The notes under the pieces are model-generated. The model ran no database searches. It worked only from the letters and a program-made list of their open reading frames with translations, and had not been told where the DNA came from. A stretch of DNA of 5,518 bases from JAHFOW01 sp964370795. GTDB lineage: Bacteria; Planctomycetota; Brocadiia; Brocadiales; Brocadiaceae. Below, one piece after another: positions 1 through 5,518 of this stretch. The stretch lies in assembly GCA_964370795.1 (NCBI GenBank), contig CAYJME010000218.1:1-5518 (forward strand). Direction: 5' to 3'. The stretch's first letter is position 1. Each line of letters begins with the position of its first letter. Position numbers and translations under genes: made by a program.

Positions 1-427
1 GGCATGGACTTCGTTGTAAGTGCTCAGTCGAACGACAAACGGAGTTTGTCCGTGCCTTCTTGCAAACTACAACAGCTTAAAATCTTGTGGGTACGGGTGG
101 TGACTATCCCCCGCTGGCGGGGGCAGGGTGGAAATTGGCAGGCCAACACGACGGACAATTACTCTCCGAGCGCTAGCCATAAGATGAAGTGTTGCAGAGT
201 ATAAACGGTGATGGGTAAATGGAGAGAACGGATGGTAGACACAATTGGAGAAGTCCTGTCCACCTTCTAACCCCCGTTCGCTTGCTCAGTATTCACAATC
301 TCTGAATCGGCCGCGTTGAGAAAAGCATAACAAAACCAAAAAATTATCAAAAATTCTACATATTGATAAATTAGCATGATATTGTAAAATACATTTAGTA
401 CTTTAACACAATTCTATCGATTTTTGT
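1..427. other. Gene-free left region with several inverted repeats
   Basis: I see no credible gene here on either strand. The longest open frame (4-204, +) has no ribosome binding site and a composition unlike a protein. Positions 1-270 are rich in self-complementary segments: GACAAAC/GTTTGTC at 34-40/44-50 (3-base loop), CCCCCGC/GCGGGGG at 108-114/117-123, and GGTAGACA/TGTCCACC at 234-241/257-264 with one mismatch and an inner GGA/TCC pair closing a four-base loop. The first two resemble the short palindromic intergenic repeats common in many bacterial genomes. From about 321 the sequence becomes strongly A+T rich and leads into the promoter of the patatin gene. It could be repeat debris, the leader of an RNA gene, or the remnant of a mobile element; I cannot decide from one copy. 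Confidence 0.5.
108..123. repeat. G+C-rich perfect palindrome, REP-like
   Basis: CCCCCGC and GCGGGGG are separated by two bases, so the transcript of either strand could form a 6-7 bp G:C hairpin. The downstream flank CAGGGTGG resembles the C-poor, G-rich shoulder of dispersed palindromic intergenic repeats. There is no run of T after it on either strand, so a factor-independent terminator is unlikely. Copy number in the genome would decide whether it is a REP-type element. Confidence 0.4.
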
Positions 428-454
428 TTGATATCTTTTATGGCATGATATAAT
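428..454 (+). promoter_or_regulatory. Extended -10 sigma-70-type promoter for the patatin gene
   Basis: TATAAT at 449-454 matches the -10 consensus exactly and is preceded by TG at 446-447, giving the extended -10 form TGnTATAAT. TTGATA at 428-433 matches five of six -35 bases, with a 15-base spacer that is short but tolerated by extended -10 promoters. The predicted transcription start is near 461, giving a leader of about 70 bases before the ATG at 533. The promoter lies outside and just upstream of the inferred cassette edge at 490/491. That is the arrangement by which an integron platform promoter (Pc) expresses a promoterless cassette. Confidence 0.6.
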
Positions 455-489
455 ATGCTGAAATTTATAGAATGAAGATAAAAATGAAT

Positions 490-496
490 GTTAGAT
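490..496 (+). other. Left cassette junction (GTTAGAT, R'-type box)
   Basis: GTTAGAT fits the integron core site GTTRRRY exactly and is the perfect reverse complement of ATCTAAC, which opens the attC site after the patatin gene. Recombination by IntI would fall between G490 and T491. The bases to the left do not fold like an attC: no paired L''/L' segments stand at the right distances. The left partner was therefore probably an attI-like or secondary site and not another cassette. A 7-bp inverted repeat, ATTCTAT/ATAGAAT (411-417/467-473), is present but spaced asymmetrically. Confidence 0.6.
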
Positions 497-520
497 TTCT
501 ACAAGCGCAACCTACTTACG

Positions 521-526
521 AAAGGA
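521..526 (+). promoter_or_regulatory. Ribosome binding site AAAGGA deciding the patatin start
   Basis: AAAGGA lies six bases before the ATG at 533. The in-frame ATG further upstream at 488 has no comparable motif and straddles the cassette junction, so 533 is preferred. Confidence 0.7.
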
Positions 527-532
527 ACGATC

Positions 533-1555
533 ATGGCTTATAACTTCAGAAATTTCGTATTTGAGGGTGGTGGGGTAAAGGGTATTGCTTACATTGGGGC
601 GCTAGATGTGCTTGCCGAAAAAAATATTCTCCAAGGCATGATGAGAATTGGGGGAACATCGGCTGGAGCTATTAACGCTATCCTACTCGGATTGGGATTT
701 TCTCCGAAAGAAACCAAAGATATTCTATGGTCTCTTGACTTCAATAAATTCATGGATGACTCGTGGGGCATCATCCGGGACACTAATCGCCTGATAAACG
801 ATTTTGGCTGGTATAAGGGTGATTATTTTCGAGAATGGATTGGGAAGCTGATCAAGCAGAAAACCGGAAACAGCGAGTCAACATTTGCAGACATTGAAGC
901 CATGAAGGAAAAGAAGGGCTTCAAATCTTTGTATTTCATGGGGACTAATCTGTCAACTTCTTTCTCGGAAGTTTTTTCGGCGGAACACACCCCTAGAGTC
1001 TGCGTCGCAGATGCAGTGAGAATTTCGATGTCGATTCCATTATTCTTTGCCGCCAAGCGAAGCGTTCGCGGCGATGTCTACGTTGATGGCGGAGTTTTGG
1101 ATAACTACCCTATTAAGTTGTTTGATCGAAAGAAGTATCTCGAGTCCGATAATTACTCCGAGCCTGAATACTATAAAAAGATAAATTCGAGTTTTGTTGA
1201 CACCGATCGCCCAATATCCGAGTACGTTTACAACAAGGAGACTCTTGGCTTTCGCCTCGATACCAAGGAAGAAATCTCAGTATTTCGGGATCATGCAGAG
1301 CCGCCTCATCGCAAGGTGGATAATTTTTTTGATTACACTTGGGCGCTCATTAACACAGTGCTTGAGGCGCAACAAAGTTCGCACCTTCATAGCGATGACT
1401 GGTCAAGAACGGTGTACATAGATACTCTTGGTGTACAAACCACCGACTTTGACTTGCCCGACGCTAAGAAAAAGGAATTAGTGAAGTCAGGTAGAGATGG
1501 CGCATTAAAGTACTTCGAGTGGTACGACAACAACGATCCAAAAGCCAATAAATAA
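533..1555 (+). CDS. Patatin-like phospholipase family protein (340 aa)
   Basis: This is a predicted cytosolic serine acyl hydrolase of the patatin family, which cleaves acyl chains from phospholipids through a Ser-Asp dyad. The glycine-rich oxyanion loop GGGVKG is at residues 12-17, the nucleophile elbow GTSAG at 41-45 (Ser43), and the DGG motif with the catalytic Asp at 185-187, so the domain (about 8-195) is complete and looks active. The next 145 residues include ETLGFRLD (236-243), a segment found in other patatin proteins after the catalytic core. There is no signal peptide or membrane segment. The start is chosen for the AAAGGA box six bases before it. The gene is alone in its cassette and served by an outside promoter. 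Some patatin proteins are effectors in anti-phage signalling (for example CapV in CBASS), but no cyclase or sensor gene is nearby, so a defence role is inference. Substrate and trigger are unknown. Confidence 0.9.
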   Translation: MAYNFRNFVFEGGGVKGIAYIGALDVLAEKNILQGMMRIGGTSAGAINAILLGLGFSPKETKDILWSLDFNKFMDDSWGIIRDTNRLINDFGWYKGDYFREWIGKLIKQKTGNSESTFADIEAMKEKKGFKSLYFMGTNLSTSFSEVFSAEHTPRVCVADAVRISMSIPLFFAAKRSVRGDVYVDGGVLDNYPIKLFDRKKYLESDNYSEPEYYKKINSSFVDTDRPISEYVYNKETLGFRLDTKEEISVFRDHAEPPHRKVDNFFDYTWALINTVLEAQQSSHLHSDDWSRTVYIDTLGVQTTDFDLPDAKKKELVKSGRDGALKYFEWYDNNDPKANK

Positions 1556-1556
1556 A

Positions 1557-1614
1557 ATCTAACAATTCGTTCCAGCAGACCGCCTTCGGCGACCACTGAA
1601 CTCAAACGTTCGCC
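1557..1614 (+). other. attC recombination site (59-base element) of the patatin cassette
   Basis: The site opens with R'' ATCTAAC (1557-1563; consensus RYYYAAC) and ends with GTT (1608-1610) as the start of R'. Between them, GTTCCAG (1569-1575) pairs with CTGAAC (1596-1601) leaving one unpaired C, a candidate extrahelical base. CGCC/GGCG (1581-1584/1588-1591) forms the tip around TTC. The spacers AATTC and TCAAAC match those of well-known resistance-cassette attC sites such as that of aadA. Length is about 58 bases, at the short end of attC sites. The R' box reads GTTCGCC, which departs from GTTRRRY and does not complement R''. Its last six bases belong to the downstream flank, so this suggests that no further cassette follows. 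Confidence 0.75.
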
Positions 1615-1690
1615 ATACAAAATATAGTATAGTGCCAATTTTACAAATACATTCTCGGACAACCCGTAAAGGTGACCGTATGCCTCTTTT

Positions 1691-1718
1691 TATGCCTGTC
1701 AGCTTATGCCTGTCAGCT
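1691..1718. repeat. Perfect tandem duplication of a 14-base unit
   Basis: TATGCCTGTCAGCT occurs twice in direct succession (1691-1704 and 1705-1718). It lies between the attC site and the end of the endonuclease remnant, in sequence with no recognisable gene. It is probably a small slippage duplication; a binding-site function cannot be shown. Confidence 0.85.
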
Positions 1719-1755
1719 TCAGCGTCTTGGTGGGTTGATTTTTAATATCAGCCTA

Positions 1756-2129
1756 TCACTCGTAGGGTCCGAGAAAGCGTTCACCGTTAAAGTGGATTAA
1801 ATGGGTCGGTGACTCGGCAATCCAGACTTCCGTTTCCCAGGAAATATCGTTCAAATATTTCAGCATAGCCCGCCGATCGATAAAAGCAGTTACAAAAACC
1901 AAACCAGCGGCCGATCCGGAGAACAATTCCTTCAACTCCTGCCTTCGCTTCGGATTTACAGGGCCATGACTGGTCACGGCTTCAATCAGAACGAGCCAAT
2001 TCTTTTCGATAGGAGAGTCAGGGCTGATCGCTCGTTCTGTTGCTGTCTTGGAAAACCCAAACTATTCAGGATCGTGAGAGCTTCCTTAATTTTTTCTTCT
2101 TCTTTCCGCCTATTTGTATTTTTACGCAT
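1756..2129 (-). pseudogene. BsuBI/PstI-type restriction endonuclease, internally deleted remnant
   Basis: The enzyme family cuts CTGCAG. Two ends of one gene remain. About 40 N-terminal residues start at 2129 (MRKNTNRRK..., with the family-like stretch QQNERSALTLL). About 84 C-terminal residues follow, from near 2010 to 1756, beginning EKNWLVLIEA and ending HLIHFNGERFLGPYE. They meet at about 2006-2015 in different reading frames, so translation from 2129 ends after seven foreign residues. Family members are about 315-325 residues, so roughly 190-200 internal residues, including the PD half of the catalytic site before the surviving LIEAVTSHGP stretch, are gone. The start codon overlaps the end of the restored methyltransferase frame as ATGCGTAA, a usual sign of translational coupling, and AAAAGGAG lies about ten bases before it. 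A deletion of this size is unlikely to be a base-calling error, so the endonuclease is almost certainly inactive. Confidence 0.88.
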
Positions 2130-3660
2130 AGTTCTCACACTCCTTTTCTATGATGTCGTCAACAGTCTCCTGATCAGGTATTCGTTCCTTGACACAGAGG
2201 GAAGTCGCAAAAGTTGTTTGTACGTAGGATAGGGCATCTTTCTGAGATCAGTGGCATTAACCTGAGTGTGTCCGCTAAATAACCGAAAATACTGATCAAC
2301 AATTGTAGAATTGAGGTATAGAGCAAGCCCTTTTGCCAGGTCTGCCGGTAGTCCTTTGCCCTGTCTATGGAAGTAGTTCAGGTGGTTTTCAAAACTTACA
2401 TAAGGTGCATTAACCTTAAAGGGGTCATATATCGCTGCCATGACTCTTCTATGCTGTTCCTTGGATGAGAACCTTTTTGTGAGAACATAGTATCCGGCCT
2501 CTACGAAAAGATCGGACGTCTCGGATGATGACACTATGGCATTGGGTTTCTTTTCTGAATCGACAGGCCACTTGATAAAACCATGTTGAAAATGACACGG
2601 ATAGATCAGAGGAGATGTTCCTTGCTGAGGCCGCTGTCTTAGGTGCTCCCGTACTCTAAAATCAACGGTACGTCCTGTGGAAACATCCAGCTTAAGTTTG
2701 CTGAGTGACGATACAAAGCATTCTATTCGTCCCATTACATCAAGACTGACGTTATCAACACTTAGATGGATAAAGGCATCGTGGTCGCCGGGCCGAACAA
2801 CATGACTGTATGGGATAGATAACGTGCGTACATTATTGACACCGCCGCCCTCGGACGCGGAGATTGTAACAGATTTCGGTTTCTCAAGTCCCCGAATGGC
2901 ATGATAGATCACATTTTCCTGCAGTACGTCATCGTCGCCGAACGCCTTCTTACGCGATAGGAATACATGAACGTGTCTGAGACTCATCATACTCAGGAAT
3001 GCAACACGGAATTTCTTGAAATAGGGGCCATTGCAGAAGCTTCGGGGGGTTATGGCGGCCATTTCCCCCCAGGTTCCAGAAAGCGCATCGAAAGCCATAC
3101 AAAGGCGGCGTAAAGGTTCGCCACCTCAACGCCAGCAGAATAGAGCATCCTGCTCATAGCAGTCTGACTATTGATTTTTTGTAGGGTGGGTTTATGACGA
3201 CATGGGTGAAGCGCTTGCCAGGAACGACAAAAAGAGATTTTTCCGTCTCAGCTATAGCGGTGGACACAAAATCCTCCACCCTTATGGTTCCTCGAAAAGA
3301 GACATCGCTGGCCTTACAGAGCGATTCGCACCGCTTCACGGTTTCTTTCAGATATGGAAGTATTATTTGATCTGTTTCATAAGCGATAACCTCTATAGAA
3401 AGAGGCCGATTCTTTCGAGAAATTAAAGTCTCTACACACGCAGCAAAGAGCACGCCCATCCCTGCGCCAGGGTCCAGAATTCTTACGTCTTGCACCTCCG
3501 TTTCAAGTATCGATGACATAAAATAGGCGATGACGACAGGTGTCAGGAACTGACCAATCTGAGAACGGTCAGTTCTAGATGTTGCAGTGTTGAATGATTT
3601 ACGGATATGGTCGAACATGCTTAAGGGTTCGAGTATCATATCATTATTCTTTATTCTCAT
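2122..3660 (-). pseudogene. BsuBI/PstI-type adenine-N6 DNA methyltransferase, three frameshifts
   Basis: This would methylate the adenine of CTGCAG and protect DNA from the partner endonuclease. From the start at 3660 the first block holds GQFLTP (residues 36-41), SAM-binding motif I DPGAGMG (63-69) and catalytic motif IV NPPY (157-160), followed by KK and then a stop. The expected continuation INSQTAMSRM...LEPGG reads in the next frame, then EMAAITPRSFCNGPYF in a third, running to FSGHTQVNATDLRKMPYP near the C-terminus. The tail KERIPDQETVDDII needs one more shift. Adding one A near 3175-3180, one G near 3065-3070 and one base near 2199-2205 restores about 513 residues, close to the size of M.PstI and M.BsuBI. 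All three breaks fall in or beside homopolymers, so base-calling error is possible; true decay fits the broken endonuclease. The start is uncertain: ATGs at 3714, 3660, 3639 and 3618 all lack a good ribosome site. Confidence 0.85.
2919..2924. other. CTGCAG site inside the methyltransferase gene
   Basis: This is the recognition sequence of PstI and BsuBI, and the only copy I found in the window. It lies in the coding part after the second frameshift. That the local system recognised CTGCAG is inferred from family membership. Confidence 0.9.
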
Positions 3661-3790
3661 TGTATGCATCCACATTCTGTGACCCAACGCCCGCGGGAAT
3701 GGACAGAGACACATCCCATTTTTTGCCGCTTTTTTTCTTTAACCTTCCTCGTAGGCTTAATTGGAATATTCTATCAAGTATCCACGCCAT
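3644..3790 (-). CDS. Possible small ORF (48 aa) before the methyltransferase
   Basis: An open frame begins MAWILDRIFQ and ends DAYNENKE, with a basic middle (RGRLKKKSGKKW, residues 14-25). I do not recognise it; it shows no helix-turn-helix pattern, so it is not an obvious restriction-modification controller protein. Its stop lies just upstream of the methyltransferase ATG candidates at 3639 and 3618 and inside the reading frame that starts at 3660, so it could be translated ahead of the methyltransferase or could overlap its true 5' end. No clear ribosome binding site precedes it. A weak minus-strand promoter candidate (TATTAT at 3803-3798, poor -35) would make it nearly leaderless. It may be a chance frame. 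Confidence 0.25.
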   Translation of the reverse strand: MAWILDRIFQLSLRGRLKKKSGKKWDVSLSIPAGVGSQNVDAYNENKE

Positions 3791-3912
3791 TTTCTCTATA
3801 ATATTCTCGCTACTCAAGAAAATGAATCGAATATATTAGGAGGTGTCTCTATTTACTTATATTCGTATCCAAGTTCCTGTCCTTTACGAAAAGAAGAAAG
3901 AGCGGGATTGTT

Positions 3913-4545
3913 TTAGGTGTTGCCCTGTGGCTCATGATAGGACAGGGGGAGAATCAATCCTCTTTCCCTGGCCAGTGATTTTACCCATAATTTAAAATTC
4001 TCCTGAATGTGAAAAGAAGCTGAAGCATAACCTTTGGTACCAAGATCCGCCATTAATGAAGTTACCGCTTGAAAGGTACACAAATAGTTTTCGGCAGATT
4101 GCTTCCTGAGATAATATGCTGAAGAGGGTGCTGTAATTAACCCGATTTTCCTTAAAGGTATAAGCATTGGCTTGCGAAGCCATCTCCTTGCATTTCTCCA
4201 GCTGGTGTCCAGTACAAAAATATTCAACGGTTTTCCCGTTTCTTTAATAATATTTTGTCCATCACGGGAATGTGGTAACGGGAATAACAGTACCGGTGTA
4301 TAATCATTTCTTGATATTTCCAGCCCGACATCTTTTTCCCAGCCCGTTTCTCCGACATAGACAGTCGAGATGTTTTTCAGCATCAACCGGAGCAGCCTTC
4401 CCGTATTGGAAATAATCCGCTCTTCTTTCTTGCTGGTTAACAAGGTTATTTTATGTTCTGCCCGGAATGGAGAAATATGCCGGCAAATACACTCCTGCAC
4501 GATTAACCGGCATTGGAAACATCTTTCAGGTTTTGTTGTGGTCAT
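3913..4545 (-). CDS. DTW domain protein, probable tRNA-uridine aminocarboxypropyltransferase (210 aa)
   Basis: DTW-domain proteins such as Escherichia coli TapT transfer the 3-amino-3-carboxypropyl group of S-adenosylmethionine to a uridine in the tRNA variable loop (acp3U47). The family marks are in order: four N-terminal cysteines likely to bind metal (C9, C12, C19, C21); TLLTSKKEE (34-42), where many members have a His before the Lys-Glu pair; SNTGRLL (46-52); and the name-giving motif as DTSW (113-116) followed by RNARRWLRK. YYLRKQ (144-149) is followed by the conserved late segment as CTFQA (156-160), where the family usually has T-x-E-A, so Gln replaces Glu. Length is normal for the family and the frame is intact. 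No good ribosome site stands before the ATG at 4545. The ABC gene upstream runs the same way with a 181-base gap, so they may or may not share a transcript. Confidence 0.88.
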   Translation of the reverse strand: MTTTKPERCFQCRLIVQECICRHISPFRAEHKITLLTSKKEERIISNTGRLLRLMLKNISTVYVGETGWEKDVGLEISRNDYTPVLLFPLPHSRDGQNIIKETGKPLNIFVLDTSWRNARRWLRKPMLIPLRKIGLITAPSSAYYLRKQSAENYLCTFQAVTSLMADLGTKGYASASFHIQENFKLWVKSLARERGLILPLSYHEPQGNT

Positions 4546-4726
4546 ATTTTTTCGAAGCAGTCTCTTCGTTCTTGTACCCGCTGGTTAAAAGAGGTGAAAC
4601 CATCGCATCATAGTTTTGTTGAATATACTTTGAAATTGAATTCAAAGGGGAACCATTTCATTTTAGACAAAAGCCCGAAGACTCAAAAATTTAAACTAAC
4701 CAAGAAGTACAAGGCTGGTGAAAAGA

Positions 4727-5518
4727 TCATGAAATAGGAATGAGATGAATAAATGCCTCGTCGATAGAGAGATTGACAGACATTCCGTGGGTGAGCTTGA
4801 GTTCTTTAGCCACAATGCGGCTTATGCGTATCTTAAGCACTTCACTTGATGAAATTATTACCTTGATTTCGAGATCCCTTCCAATTGGATAAATGGATTC
4901 TATCACCCCTGTAAAAACGTTTTTGCCCTGTTGAATACGATGCGGACTCAGATGGATGGCACCTGGCCGAATGCATATCGTTACCGGATATCCTTCGGAT
5001 ATTTCCAACTGGGTATATGTTTTTAACATAATACCGTTTACCTTAATAGTTACTTTATTTCCAAATTTATGGATGATCTTTCCCTTCAGTATATTTTCTG
5101 TGTTGAGAAATTGTGCAACAAACAGGGTCTTAGGCTTGTAAAAAACCTCATCAGGACTTCCAAATTGTTCTATTTTACCCTCGTTAAGGATACCAAACCG
5201 GTCGGCCATCTCAAGAGTTTCCTGCTGGTCATGGGTAATATAAATCATGGTAATGCGCAACTTTTTTTGAAGATCTTTAAGTTCTGCCTTAATCTTTTTC
5301 CGTGTTTCTATATCGAGCGCACTTACTGGCTCATCCAATAATAAAAGTGATGGTTCCACAATCAATGCCCTTGCCAGAGCTACCCGCTGCATTTGTCCGC
5401 CACTCAGTTGAGATGGGAAATGATGGTCGAGTTCCTGCATACCAAAATCGGCAATGATCTTTCGCACCTTCGATTGAACAATATTTTTTGAGATCTTGCG
5501 CAATCGCAACCCAAAGGC
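4727..5518 (-). CDS. ABC transporter ATP-binding protein with TOBE domain, molybdate/tungstate-like (5'-truncated by window)
   Basis: This is the C-terminal 263 residues of an importer ATPase; the frame is open to the window edge (AFGLRLRK...), so the Walker A motif lies outside and the TTG at 5509 is not the real start. Counting from the edge, the signature LSGGQ is at 38-42, Walker B LLLLDEP at 58-64, the D-loop SALD at 66-69 and the switch His in THDQ at 96. The family-typical stretch FVAQFLNTENILKGKI (133-148) joins the ATPase to a C-terminal oligonucleotide-fold region (about 148-262) with a TOBE-type repeat from about 200. This architecture is that of the molybdate/tungstate, polyamine, iron and sugar importer ATPases (ModC/WtpC, PotA, FbpC, MalK). 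The T-E-N segment after the ATPase favours ModC/WtpC, but substrate is not certain without the permease and binding-protein genes, which would lie to the right. The last codons overlap nothing credible. Confidence 0.88.
   Translation of the reverse strand, partial: AFGLRLRKISKNIVQSKVRKIIADFGMQELDHHFPSQLSGGQMQRVALARALIVEPSLLLLDEPVSALDIETRKKIKAELKDLQKKLRITMIYITHDQQETLEMADRFGILNEGKIEQFGSPDEVFYKPKTLFVAQFLNTENILKGKIIHKFGNKVTIKVNGIMLKTYTQLEISEGYPVTICIRPGAIHLSPHRIQQGKNVFTGVIESIYPIGRDLEIKVIISSSEVLKIRISRIVAKELKLTHGMSVNLSIDEAFIHLIPIS

Larger units (their letters stand above)
491..1608 (+). mobile_element. Integron gene cassette carrying a patatin-like phospholipase
   Basis: The cassette runs from TTAGAT at 491 to the G at 1608, the two crossover points expected of IntI. 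It holds one gene in the same orientation as its attC, with the stop codon only one base before the attC R'' box, and a short leader of about 42 bases before the start codon; all three are usual for gene cassettes. Joining 1608 to 491 would rebuild GTTAGAT opposite ATCTAAC, a seven-base perfect match. No integrase gene and no second clear attC are visible, so this may be a lone cassette, a cluster of attC sites lacking an integrase, or the end of an array. The identification rests on sequence pattern only. Confidence 0.7.

Noticed and set aside
4..204. Open frame of 66 codons on the + strand
   Set aside because: It has no ribosome binding site, runs through two inverted repeats, and its predicted peptide looks like translated repeat DNA.
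265..321. Possible second attC (TTCTAAC ... GCGTTGAGA, 57 bases)
   Set aside because: Only AAC/GTT and short internal pairs match; the R boxes miss the consensus at the outer positions, and no cassette with a matching R'' follows before 490.
402..496. Possible attC of an upstream cassette ending at GTTAGAT
   Set aside because: The ATTCTAT/ATAGAAT arms are spaced 3 bases from one box and 16 from the other, unlike an attC, and a promoter occupies the middle.
488..532. Upstream ATG extending the patatin by 15 residues
   Set aside because: There is no ribosome binding site, it crosses the cassette junction, and the residues precede the normal start of the patatin domain; the ATG at 533 has AAAGGA at the right distance.
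1..532. Retron or CBASS partner for the patatin gene
   Set aside because: No reverse transcriptase, nucleotide cyclase or recognisable msr/msd pattern is present; the hairpins alone are not enough.
1966..2232. Open frame of 88 codons on the + strand
   Set aside because: It lies antisense to the endonuclease remnant and the methyltransferase tail, both supported by family motifs.
4628..4647. Inverted repeat CTTTGAA/TTCAAAG as a terminator after the ABC gene
   Set aside because: The stem is A+T rich and no T tract follows on the minus strand, so termination is not supported.
4594..4737. GTG-started frame of 47 codons on the + strand between the DTW and ABC genes
   Set aside because: The peptide is lysine-rich and not implausible, but there is no ribosome site, no recognisable family, and its end overlaps the ABC gene; it could be the tail of a lost gene, which I cannot show.

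Overview
The window comes from a bacterial chromosome or large replicon of moderate to low G+C. No rRNA, tRNA or taxonomic marker is present. Gene-cassette integration, a PstI-type restriction-modification locus, a DTW-domain tRNA modification enzyme and a molybdate/tungstate-like ABC ATPase suggest an environmental Gram-negative-type bacterium; a planctomycete such as an anammox bacterium is only a guess.

Layout: positions 1-427 hold no credible gene. They contain several perfect or near-perfect inverted repeats, followed by an A+T-rich stretch. A strong extended -10 promoter (428-454) then drives a patatin-like phospholipase gene on the + strand (533-1555). This gene sits inside what reads as a single integron gene cassette (491-1608). 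The left end carries GTTAGAT (490-496), and the exact complement ATCTAAC begins an attC-type site of about 58 bases (1557-1614) one base after the stop codon. No integron integrase gene is visible.

Positions 1756-3660 (minus strand) hold a decayed type II restriction-modification operon of the BsuBI/PstI family. The adenine methyltransferase comes first and the endonuclease second, and their reading frames overlap at ATGCGTAA once the methyltransferase frame is restored. The methyltransferase reading frame is broken three times, each break consistent with one missing base in or next to a homopolymer. The endonuclease has lost roughly 190-200 internal residues, including the family's PD catalytic region. 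A possible 48-residue ORF of unknown nature precedes the methyltransferase.

Positions 3913-5518 (minus strand) look like ordinary chromosomal genes: a DTW-domain tRNA aminocarboxypropyltransferase, and the 3' part of an ABC transporter ATPase with a C-terminal TOBE domain, cut by the window edge.

The central part (about 450-3800) therefore looks like an accessory region placed beside housekeeping genes: an apparently intact, promoter-served patatin cassette next to a dead restriction-modification module. A defence role for the patatin is an inference from the known use of patatin phospholipases as anti-phage effectors. No nucleotide cyclase, reverse transcriptase or other partner gene is seen here.
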